The notes beneath the pieces are model-generated. The model did not search any database. It worked only from the letters and a program-made list of their open reading frames with translations, and was not told the origin of the DNA. Below, piece by piece: positions 33,912-41,995 of a stretch of 64,000 nucleotides of DNA (position 1 is its first letter; each line of letters starts with the position of its first letter). Location: contig CAKZZD010000033.1 in the NCBI GenBank assembly GCA_937886715.1, positions 1 through 64,000 of the forward strand, given 5' to 3'. A program made the position numbers and the translations under genes. The DNA is from an uncultured Bacteroidales bacterium (GTDB taxonomy: Bacteria; Bacteroidota; Bacteroidia; Bacteroidales; P3).

Positions 33912-34996
33912 GGCTCGACGATGGTTAGTCGGTTGGGGGCTATGGTCGGTAGCTCCGGCGCGGGGAGGCCGCTGCCGAGGGTCTGCGGGCTGCGGAGAAT
34001 GCGCACTTCGTCGTAGAGGCCGCTCTGGATGAAGGCGTCGAGCACATGACGTCCGCCTTCGACGATGACGCTTTGCAGTTTGGCTTCGTAGAGGGTCTTA
34101 AGGGTGTCGGCGACAGTCTGGGTGCGGAGGTGGAGCCAATGGGACGGGACGTTGGAGAGACGGCCGCGGCGGTCGAGGACAATGGGCTGCGGCTGCGGAC
34201 CGAGGTAGTGGCGCGCCGTGAGGGTGGGGGAGTCTGTGAGGTAGGTTTCGCTGCCCACAAGGATGGCGGCTTCTTCGGTGCGCCAGCGGTGGTTGAGTCG
34301 GTTCTGCCGCTGGGTCGACAACCAGTAGGGGCGTACCCCTGTGTACGCCTGTGTGTCTTCCTGGGGGCGTACCCCTGTGTACGCCCGTGTGTCTTTCTGG
34401 GGGCGTACCCCTGTGTACGCCCGTGTGCCTTCTTGGGGGCGTACACGGGGGTACGCCCCTACGGGAGCCATAAAACCGTCGGCACTCTCGGCCCACTTTA
34501 GGATGACGTAGGGGCGCTGCTTTTCCATGAAGGTGAAGAATCGGCGGTTGAGCTCGCGGCCTTCGCTTTCTAGCACGTGCCTCGTGACTTCGATGCCGGC
34601 GGCCTCGAGCTTGCGGAAGCCGTTGCCGCTGACGAGGGGGTTGGGGTCGTCGTTGCAGCACACCACGCGGCGGATGCCCTTCTCGATGATGAGGTCGGCG
34701 CAGGGGGGCGTGTGGCCGTAGTGTGAGCAGGGTTCGAGGTTAACGTACAGCGTGGCACCCTCGTAGGGGTTTACTCCTGTGTACGCCCCGTCGTTGCGCA
34801 GCAAGGCATTACGTTCGGCGTGGTTGTGGCCGTGTTCCTGGTGGTAGCCCTCGCTGATCACTTCGGGCGTACACGGGGGTACGCCCCTACAAACGACACA
34901 ACCCACCATGGGATTGGGCCTCACACGCCCAAGCCCGTTGGCGGCCAGCTGCAGGCACCGCCGCATATAGATGATGTCTATTTCCTGCTGTGTCAT
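33908..34996 (-). CDS. ribD: Riboflavin biosynthesis deaminase/reductase RibD with three repeat-derived insertions
   Basis: Bifunctional enzyme for the second and third steps of riboflavin synthesis. Deaminase zinc site: HNHAERNAL and LEPCSHYGHTPPC. Reductase domain: KWAESADGFM, AAILVGSETYLTD, VIVEGGRHVLDAF. Foreign peptides occur at three loops: CRGVPPCTP after VGCVV, GAYTGVNPYE before ATLYVNLEPC, and about 46 residues after GFMAP that include a 12-residue tandem repeat (TRAYTGVRPQKD). All three are coded by the GTAGGGGCGTAC palindrome. Start at 34996 chosen because a promoter lies just upstream; 362 residues. Confidence 0.93.
   Translation of the reverse strand: MTQQEIDIIYMRRCLQLAANGLGRVRPNPMVGCVVCRGVPPCTPEVISEGYHQEHGHNHAERNALLRNDGAYTGVNPYEGATLYVNLEPCSHYGHTPPCADLIIEKGIRRVVCCNDDPNPLVSGNGFRKLEAAGIEVTRHVLESEGRELNRRFFTFMEKQRPYVILKWAESADGFMAPVGAYPRVRPQEGTRAYTGVRPQKDTRAYTGVRPQEDTQAYTGVRPYWLSTQRQNRLNHRWRTEEAAILVGSETYLTDSPTLTARHYLGPQPQPIVLDRRGRLSNVPSHWLHLRTQTVADTLKTLYEAKLQSVIVEGGRHVLDAFIQSGLYDEVRILRSPQTLGSGLPAPELPTIAPNRLTIVEP
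34325..34462. repeat. Palindromic coding-sequence repeat in ribD, expanded array
   Basis: 138 bp bounded by GTAGGGGCGTACCCC and GGGGGTACGCCCCTAC. Between them a 36-bp unit (about GGGGGCGTACCCCTGTGTAC plus 16 bases) is repeated about three times; 36 is a whole number of codons. The right-hand 26-mer is identical to 27787-27812. Confidence 0.9.
34763..34789. repeat. Palindromic coding-sequence repeat in ribD, diverged copy
   Basis: GTAGGGGTTTACTCC followed by TGTGTACGCCCC; a degenerate monomer that codes for GAYTGVNPYE in ribD. Confidence 0.75.
34865..34890. repeat. Palindromic coding-sequence repeat in ribD, 26-bp monomer
   Basis: Identical over 26 bases to the copies at 27787 and 34437. On the minus strand it codes for CRGVPPCTP, a different peptide from the prmC copy because strand and frame differ. 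Confidence 0.9.
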
Positions 34997-35005
34997 TTCA
35001 GTGTG

Positions 35006-35036
35006 CAAATATACGACAAAACAACCACATGGCAAA
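35006..35036 (-). promoter_or_regulatory. Promoter of the ribD-fucosidase-yigZ operon
   Basis: Minus strand TTTG (35036-35033) and TATATTTG (35013-35006), 19 bp apart. The -7 box ends only ten bases before the ribD ATG, so the transcript would be nearly leaderless. Confidence 0.75.
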
Positions 35037-35043
35037 ATAATAA

Positions 35044-35074
35044 TTTGTCATGTCGCAGAAAGTGTGTATCTTTG
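35044..35074 (+). promoter_or_regulatory. Promoter of structured RNA / TM2 gene
   Basis: TTTG (35044-35047) and TATCTTTG (35067-35074), 19 bp apart. It starts transcription about 35079, some 225 bases before the TM2 gene. It lies back to back with the ribD promoter. Confidence 0.8.
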
Positions 35075-35076
35075 CA

Positions 35077-35264
35077 CCGTCGTTTGCGAGAGTAAGCATC
35101 CGACAAGAAGAAGCTCAATTGCCTTACAAATTACCACCTTGAAGATAATTCGAGTTTGCCTGATCCCTTACATTGGGATGTTTGTGCTTTATGGTACGGA
35201 CATCCGTCGTAAGGGAAGGTTGTGGTAAACCTGTAAGGCAGACGGAATGAACCGTACCTTTTTT
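35077..35264 (+). ncRNA. Rod-like structured RNA candidate (6S-like or cis-regulatory leader)
   Basis: Nested pairings line up along one rod: CCGTC (35077-35081) with GACGG (35241-35245); TGCCTTACA (35120-35128) with TGTAAGGCA (35232-35240); TTACCAC (35131-35137) with GTGGTAA (35222-35228); CCCTTAC (35165-35171) with GTAAGGG (35209-35215); GGATGT (35176-35181) with ACATCC (35200-35205). An asymmetric bubble (26 versus 6 bases) lies mid-rod. A short ACGG/CCGT hairpin and T6 (35259-35264) follow and compete with the closing stem. A strong promoter sits directly upstream. Confidence 0.55.
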
Positions 35265-35304
35265 ATGGCAATATCGCACAAAACCTTATAAAATTACCAC
35301 AACA

Positions 35305-35745
35305 ATGAAAAAAGTTATTACTCTAACCGTCGCTGCCATGATGGGTATCGGCACAACATCGGCTCAAGCACTGCTCGTCGAGCCAGAAAACAGCAACACA
35401 ATCGACATCCAAATGCTTACCGATCAGGTGGAAGTGAATCCCTCGTATGCTTCCTATTTTGAAGCTATGAAAGAAGCCTCTTTCCCTACAGAGAATGAGA
35501 TGCCTGCTGAGGTTTTTGAACTCAGCAAAAACCCCGACCAGTTGACAGCAGGTCTGTTTGCGATTCTTCTTGGAGGTATTGGTGTCCATCACTTCTACAC
35601 TGGACAAACTTTGCGTGGTGTTTTGGATATCCTCTTTTGCTGGACAGGCATACCTGCCATCATTGGATTGGTCGAAGGCATCGTATGGCTTTGTGACGAC
35701 GATGCAGGCTGGGCAGAGCGCGTGGCCAAGTGGAATAGTAAGTAG
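35305..35745 (+). CDS. TM2 domain-containing membrane protein
   Basis: 146 residues. Signal peptide (KKVITLTVAAMMGIGTTSAQA), a 50-residue polar segment, then LTAGLFAILLGGIGVHHFYTG and a second hydrophobic helix ending in IVWLCDDD, matching the TM2 domain (helix, GxHxFY motif, helix). Function of bacterial TM2 proteins is poorly known. Preceded by a long structured leader or independent RNA. Confidence 0.8.
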   Translation: MKKVITLTVAAMMGIGTTSAQALLVEPENSNTIDIQMLTDQVEVNPSYASYFEAMKEASFPTENEMPAEVFELSKNPDQLTAGLFAILLGGIGVHHFYTGQTLRGVLDILFCWTGIPAIIGLVEGIVWLCDDDAGWAERVAKWNSK

Positions 35746-35766
35746 CGTTCACCAGATTGTTAAAGT

Positions 35767-35812
35767 AGCGAGCCACGGATAAAAATCCGCGGCTCGCTCC
35801 GCATATATGCGG
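35767..35812 (+). terminator. Hairpins after the TM2 gene
   Basis: AGCGAGCC + CGGAT pair with ATCCG + GGCTCGCT (35767-35798); directly after comes palindrome CCGCATATATGCGG (35799-35812). No T tract, so a terminator role is tentative; GGCTCGC recurs a third time at 35811. Confidence 0.5.
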
Positions 35813-35824
35813 CTCGCATTGTAA

Positions 35825-36025
35825 GTGCTGCAAAATGGTCGTGCATAGATGCGGGATGATAAAACAGTGCTGGAAGTGCCTTTTGCAATGATGCGAGGTC
35901 GGTTTGCAGTGATGTAAATGCGTTTTGCAGTGATGCGAGGTCTATTTTCTGCCCAAACAGTGCCTCCGCATTGATGCGAGATTTGTTTTCTGTGCTACAA
36001 CGTGGCCTTGCAATGATGCGAGATG
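35825..36025. repeat. Phased palindrome array 2
   Basis: Cores related to GCATTGATGCGAG start at 35843, 35885, 35906, 35927, 35968 and 36010: spacings 42, 21, 21, 41 and 42. Flanking words GAGGTCTATTTTC and GGAAGTGC match array 1 read on the opposite strand. Located between convergent genes; the 350-base gap holds no gene. Confidence 0.8.
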
Positions 36026-36045
36026 AAACTGCACAAAGAAAAAGA

Positions 36046-36075
36046 AAGTGCGCCCCGCGAATACGGGGCGCACTT
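36046..36075 (-). terminator. Intrinsic terminator after asnS
   Basis: AAGTGCGCCCCG (36046-36057) pairs with CGGGGCGCACTT (36064-36075), loop of six; on the minus strand a pyrimidine-rich TCTTTTTCTTTG tract follows. The arm resembles an array-1 unit. Confidence 0.75.
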
Positions 36076-36097
36076 GTTGTTACATAGTGCCGACGGT

Positions 36098-37534
<1,437 letters not shown>

Positions 37535-37546
37535 ATTGTTGTGATA

Positions 37547-38638
37547 TTATTTTTTGTCAATCAGTTCTTTAAGGGCTACATCGCTGGCGAAGCGAAACAC
37601 CATTTCCTCTTGGCTGCGGCGGCATATCATGAGCGTGTCGTCACTGGCAGCCACGATATATCCGTCCAAGCCTTCGACGACGACAGTCTTGCCCTTCTCA
37701 TCGGGCATGGTGACGATGGTGTTTTTTGTGTTGTAGGTGAACACGTTCCCTCCCAAAATGGCGTTGCCGTGGCTGTCGCGCAGCGACACGTCGTAGAGTG
37801 AATCCCAGGTTTCCACATCGCTCCATCCGAATCCGGCCTCCATCACGTGCACGTTGGAGGCTTTCTCCATGATGCCATTGTCGACCGATATGGCCTCGCT
37901 ATGAGCGTAGACGCGTTCCAGATCCTCGTGAGGCGTGTCGATGCCGAGTGAGAAAAACGTTTCGGCAATGGCCGGAAGAAAGTCTCTGTAGGCCTGCATC
38001 AGGATGGGCAACCGCCAGACGAAAATGCCCGCATTCCAGAAGAATTCGCCGCTGGCTATGAACTGGCGAGCCATCTCCACAGGGGGTTTCTCGGTGAATG
38101 TCACCACCTTGTGCAGGTTCTTGGCATTCTCCAGCGAGGCCTGTTCGCGGAATTGTATGTATCCGTAGGATGTTTCAGGCTTGGTGGGTTGGGCGCCAAG
38201 GGTGATGATCCAGTCGTGCGACCCCACCACGTCGACAGCCTGCAGCATGTCTGCCTCGAATTTGTCTTGTTTGAATATGGCATGGTCGGCCGGCGACACG
38301 ATGATGGTGGCCTCCGGGTCGCGCTGGTTGATGATGGCGGCAGCATAGGCGATGCATGGTGCCGTGTTGCGCCGCATGGGCTCCACAACCACCTGATGGG
38401 GTTCCAGCGAAGGGATCTGCTCGCGAACTTGGTCGGCATAGTGTTCTCCGGTCACAATCACGATCTGCTCACGCCGGCAGAACTTTTCAAAGCGCTCGAA
38501 GGTCATCTGCAGCATCGATTTGCCGACGCCCATCACGTCGATAAACTGCTTGGGTGTGTCGCTGTTGCTGATGGGCCAGAAACGGCTGCCGAGGCCGCCT
38601 GCCATCACGATGGTCCAAATATGTTTGTTGTCTTTCAA
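37547..38638 (-). CDS. manC: Mannose-1-phosphate guanylyltransferase
   Basis: 363 residues. Makes GDP-mannose for surface polysaccharides and GDP-fucose. VMAGGLGSRFWPISNSDTPKQF is split here as VMAGGLGSRFWP and DTPKQF, the GMP pyrophosphorylase signature; SPADHAIF and TFTEKPP follow. No C-terminal isomerase domain, so the monofunctional type. Between thyA (33-base gap) and asnS. Confidence 0.93.
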   Translation of the reverse strand: MKDNKHIWTIVMAGGLGSRFWPISNSDTPKQFIDVMGVGKSMLQMTFERFEKFCRREQIVIVTGEHYADQVREQIPSLEPHQVVVEPMRRNTAPCIAYAAAIINQRDPEATIIVSPADHAIFKQDKFEADMLQAVDVVGSHDWIITLGAQPTKPETSYGYIQFREQASLENAKNLHKVVTFTEKPPVEMARQFIASGEFFWNAGIFVWRLPILMQAYRDFLPAIAETFFSLGIDTPHEDLERVYAHSEAISVDNGIMEKASNVHVMEAGFGWSDVETWDSLYDVSLRDSHGNAILGGNVFTYNTKNTIVTMPDEKGKTVVVEGLDGYIVAASDDTLMICRRSQEEMVFRFASDVALKELIDKK

Positions 38639-38671
38639 ATTGTTGTTGTCTTGGTCAAATAATGTGTCTGT

Positions 38672-39466
38672 TCAAACACTTACGGCTCCCTTGATGTGTG
38701 GGTGCGGGTCGTAGCCTTCAAGTGTGAAGTCCTCATAGTCGAAACCGAAAATGTCCTTCACCTCGGGGTTGATCCTCATGGTCGGCAACGGCCTGGGGTC
38801 GCGTGTCAGCTGCAGCTTCACCTGGTCCAGATGGTTGCGGTAGATATGGGCGTCGCCGAGTGTGTGGATGAAGTCGCCCACGCCCAGTCCGCACACCTGG
38901 GCCATCATCATCGTCAGCAGGGCATAGCTGGCAATGTTGAACGGCACACCCAGGAATATGTCGGCGCTGCGCTGGTAGAGTTGGCAGCTGAGGCGTCCCC
39001 CGTCCACATAGAATTGGAAAAGGCAATGGCAAGGGGGCAACGCCATATCCTGCATTTCGGCAGGGTTCCATGCCGTCACCAGCAGGCGGCGGCTGTAGGG
39101 GTTGCGTTTTATTTCGGCGACCACGTTGGCGATCTGGTCTATCGTGCCGCCGCGACCGTCCGGCCACGAGCGCCACTGCGAGCCGTAGACGGGACCCAAG
39201 TCGCCGTTTTCGTCGGCCCACTCGTCCCAAATGCTCACCCCGTGATCTTTCAGATACTTGATGTTCGTGTCGCCACGCAGGAACCACAGCAGTTCGTAGA
39301 TGATCGAGCGCAGGTGGAGTTTCTTGGTGGTCAGCACGGGGAAACCGTCACTCAGAGGGAAACGCATCTGATAGCCGAACACCCCGATAGTGCCCGTGCC
39401 TGTGCGGTCTTCCCTCACGGTGCCGTGGTCCAGCACATGCTGCAGCAGGTCCAAATATTGCTTCAT
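38672..39466 (-). CDS. thyA: Thymidylate synthase
   Basis: 264 residues, the E. coli length, when started at MKQYLDLLQHVL (39466); the frame upstream is leader. DRTGTGTIGVFG, the catalytic LPPCHCLFQFYV (Cys), YQRSADIFLGVPFNIASYAL and the terminal VSV region fit. Makes dTMP from dUMP and methylene-tetrahydrofolate. First gene of a three-gene operon. Confidence 0.97.
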   Translation of the reverse strand: MKQYLDLLQHVLDHGTVREDRTGTGTIGVFGYQMRFPLSDGFPVLTTKKLHLRSIIYELLWFLRGDTNIKYLKDHGVSIWDEWADENGDLGPVYGSQWRSWPDGRGGTIDQIANVVAEIKRNPYSRRLLVTAWNPAEMQDMALPPCHCLFQFYVDGGRLSCQLYQRSADIFLGVPFNIASYALLTMMMAQVCGLGVGDFIHTLGDAHIYRNHLDQVKLQLTRDPRPLPTMRINPEVKDIFGFDYEDFTLEGYDPHPHIKGAVSV

Positions 39467-39612
39467 GCCGTAGTCTGTTTTTTCTACATAACGCCCCGTC
39501 GCAAAAAATGTTGTGTACAATATAATAAATAAATTCGCCCCGCCGACCACAGCGGGGCGAAGTGTGCTCTGTTCCGCATGCCGGCACGGAACACCGGCGT
39601 GTGGATTCCGGC

Positions 39613-41349
39613 TCAGTCGTCGTGGTGCTTGCGACTGTTGTCGATGGCCTCGCTGACATTGATCACGTAGTCGCCAAGCTTCTCATAGAGGGCATAGAGG
39701 CTCGAATAGGCATTGCCGATGGCATAGTCGTAGACACCCAGCTTGAGTGCATCAAGGTGCTGCGTGCGCAGGCGGTCGCGTTCGGTGTTGATCGCGTGTT
39801 CTGCTGCATAGGCCGCGTCGAGGTCCATGTGGTCGTAATCTTTAAGATTGGTGTCCATAATGTTGAGCGCCTTCTGCACCAGATCGCGCATCTCTTCGAG
39901 GTTGGCGTTGAGGCCGGCGTCGAAGTGCACAGCATCCTCGCGTTTGCTTTGCCGCGTCATGGCTATCTGATAGATAGTGTCGCCGATCGACTCCAGATTA
40001 TCGATGATGCGCAGCATGCTGCTGACGCGTTCGGAACCATGCTCGGAAATGTCGCCCGATCCTACCTTGGTGAGGAACTTGCTGATTTCCATCTCCATGC
40101 GGTCGGTGATGCCCTCGTATTTGGTGATGCGCTGCATGATGGTGTCGAACTCCTCGTCGTTCTTTGCGGTACGCAGGCCGGGCAGGAAGGTATACATGCG
40201 AAGCACGCGTTTCGAGAATTCCTCGATCTCGCTCTTGGCACTCTGCAGGTTGAGCTCAGCGGTGGACAGCCAGTTGCCTGTGATGTAGGTGAGGCGGAAC
40301 TCGTCTTCGTTGTCCTCGTCCTTGGTTTTCACCATCCAGTTCACCAGTTTCAGTATCTGCGGGATGAAGAATGCCAGAATGATGGTGTTGCCCACATTGA
40401 AAATGGTGTGGAACAGCGAGATGGCCAGTGGCACCGACTCGGGGTTGTAGCTCGGGTCGGCGACATCGGTATAGGGGCTGCAGCCCGTCATGCTGGCCGT
40501 GAGGCCGGCAATGAGTTTCATCAAGGGCGAGAAGACAATGAGGGTGATGATGACACCCACCACATTGAACACCAGGTGGGCACGCGCGGCCTTCTTGCCT
40601 GCCGAGTTGGCCACCAGCGCAGCCAGATTTGCCGTGATGGTCGTGCCGATGTTCTGTCCCATGACCAGGGCCACGGCCACATCAAAACCTATCCATCCGT
40701 TGTAGCACATCACCAGCGTGATTGCCATCATGGCCGCCGAGGCTTGCACAAGGCAGGTCAGGAGGGCTCCGATGGCCACGAAGAGCAGGATCGACCAGAA
40801 ACCATAGTCGCTCAGGGTGCCCAATGCATTGAGAAAGCCGGGATACTGGTCAAGGTTGGCCATCGGCTCTTGCAGCAGCTCCATGCCCACCAGCAGCAGG
40901 GCCAGACCGATGACCGTCTGGCCGATGGACTTCATCTGGTCGCGTTTGGAGAAGATGAAAAACAGGCTGATCGCCGCCAGCAGCATGGGCAGGCTGAATC
41001 CTCCGGAACCTTCACCCAGGCCGAAAAGGGTGATGATCCAGGCCGTTACCGTGGTGCCGATGTTGGCTCCCATGATCACGGCCACGGCTCCTGCCAGCGA
41101 CAGCAGGCCCGCATTGACAAAACTCACCACCATCACTGTCGTGGCCGACGAACTCTGGATGGCCGCCGTCACCACCGTTCCGGTCAGGATACCCCGCAGC
41201 GGATTGCCCGTAATCTTCTTCAGCACGGCGCGCATCTTGCTGCCCGCAATCTTCTGCAGGCCCTCGCTCATGAGTTTCATGGCAAAGAGGAATACCGCTA
41301 AGGCTCCTGCCAAATTGATGATAATGAGTAAAATGCTTATTGTTGACAT
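39613..41349 (-). CDS. Na/Pi cotransporter family protein with PhoU-like domain
   Basis: 578 residues. Eight or so membrane segments with the duplicated Na/Pi motif QSSSATTVMVVSFVNAG and, second, VQASAAMMAITLV; GANIGTTVTAWI and GQNIGTTITANL flank them. The C-terminal 220 residues are cytoplasmic helices of PhoU type. Likely sodium-driven phosphate transport. Start at 41349 (MSTISILLIIINLAG) preferred to 41379; a TACTTTTG box lies upstream. Confidence 0.9.
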   Translation of the reverse strand: MSTISILLIIINLAGALAVFLFAMKLMSEGLQKIAGSKMRAVLKKITGNPLRGILTGTVVTAAIQSSSATTVMVVSFVNAGLLSLAGAVAVIMGANIGTTVTAWIITLFGLGEGSGGFSLPMLLAAISLFFIFSKRDQMKSIGQTVIGLALLLVGMELLQEPMANLDQYPGFLNALGTLSDYGFWSILLFVAIGALLTCLVQASAAMMAITLVMCYNGWIGFDVAVALVMGQNIGTTITANLAALVANSAGKKAARAHLVFNVVGVIITLIVFSPLMKLIAGLTASMTGCSPYTDVADPSYNPESVPLAISLFHTIFNVGNTIILAFFIPQILKLVNWMVKTKDEDNEDEFRLTYITGNWLSTAELNLQSAKSEIEEFSKRVLRMYTFLPGLRTAKNDEEFDTIMQRITKYEGITDRMEMEISKFLTKVGSGDISEHGSERVSSMLRIIDNLESIGDTIYQIAMTRQSKREDAVHFDAGLNANLEEMRDLVQKALNIMDTNLKDYDHMDLDAAYAAEHAINTERDRLRTQHLDALKLGVYDYAIGNAYSSLYALYEKLGDYVINVSEAIDNSRKHHDD

Positions 41350-41376
41350 GGTCGCATCGGTTGAGGTTTCGTGCTG

Positions 41377-41384
41377 CAAAAGTA
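41377..41384 (-). promoter_or_regulatory. -7 box of Na/Pi transporter gene
   Basis: Minus strand TACTTTTG 28 bases before the ATG at 41349. Confidence 0.55.
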
Positions 41385-41506
41385 CGAAGATATTCTATGC
41401 CGATATGTTAAGTTTTTGTTACGTTTTTCATTCCCCTGCCTCCGTCCCGTCGCCACTTGCCACAACCGCGCATCGCCTAATGGCCGAAGAATGTGCATGG
41501 TGGATT

Positions 41507-41543
41507 TTTGTGTTCCGCGATCGGAAAAATGTGTGTATCTTTG
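41507..41543 (+). promoter_or_regulatory. Promoter of umuDC
   Basis: TATCTTTG (41536-41543) with TTTG at 41507-41510 (25 bp, slightly long). The box ends 12 bases before the ATG, so the leader is very short. I did not find a convincing dyad that could serve as an SOS operator. Confidence 0.6.
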
Positions 41544-41554
41544 CAATCTGAATT

Positions 41555-41992
41555 ATGGATACGATTGTACTTTCCGACGCCGAATTCGACTACGCCTCCG
41601 AGCGGCCCTTGGCAGAAGCCATCAAGGCCGGTTTCCCCAGCCCTGCCGAGGACTATATGCGCGACGCCATCGACTTCAACCGCGATATGATACGCAACCC
41701 TGAGACCACCTTCTACGGTCGCGTCTCCGGCGATTCGATGGTCGACGCCGGCATCGGCGACGGCGACATCGCCGTGATCGACCGCTCGCTTCTGGCTCAC
41801 GACGGCGATATCGTCGTGGCGTATGTCAACAACGAGTTCACAATCAAGATCCTCGATCTTTCCCACCGGGCCGACGGCTACGTCGAGTTGCGGCCCGCCA
41901 ACCCGCGCTATGTCCCCATCCGCATCCACAACACCGACAACTTCGAGGTGTGGGGCGTCGTGGTGTACACCATAAGGCAGTGGAGGCACTGA
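41555..41992 (+). CDS. umuD: UmuD-like self-cleaving S24 peptidase (Pol V subunit)
   Basis: 145 residues. AGFPSPAEDY contains the expected Ala-Gly self-cleavage site; SGDSMVDAGI carries the catalytic Ser and NEFTIKIL the Lys. Cleavage to UmuD' would activate translesion synthesis with UmuC, which follows after three bases. Confidence 0.94.
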   Translation: MDTIVLSDAEFDYASERPLAEAIKAGFPSPAEDYMRDAIDFNRDMIRNPETTFYGRVSGDSMVDAGIGDGDIAVIDRSLLAHDGDIVVAYVNNEFTIKILDLSHRADGYVELRPANPRYVPIRIHNTDNFEVWGVVVYTIRQWRH

Positions 41993-41995
41993 GCG

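Noticed and set aside
34325..34462. Repeat block in ribD as a CRISPR or intergenic element
   Set aside because: It lies wholly inside an intact coding frame and is periodic at 36 bp with no unique spacers.
34321..34470. Assembly artefact in ribD
   Set aside because: The same ends and 26-base monomer recur in prmC 7 kb away and always keep the frame, which an artefact would not.
41396..41535. SOS (LexA-type) operator before umuDC
   Set aside because: No clear dyad found by eye, and the Bacteroidota LexA target is not fixed enough to claim one.
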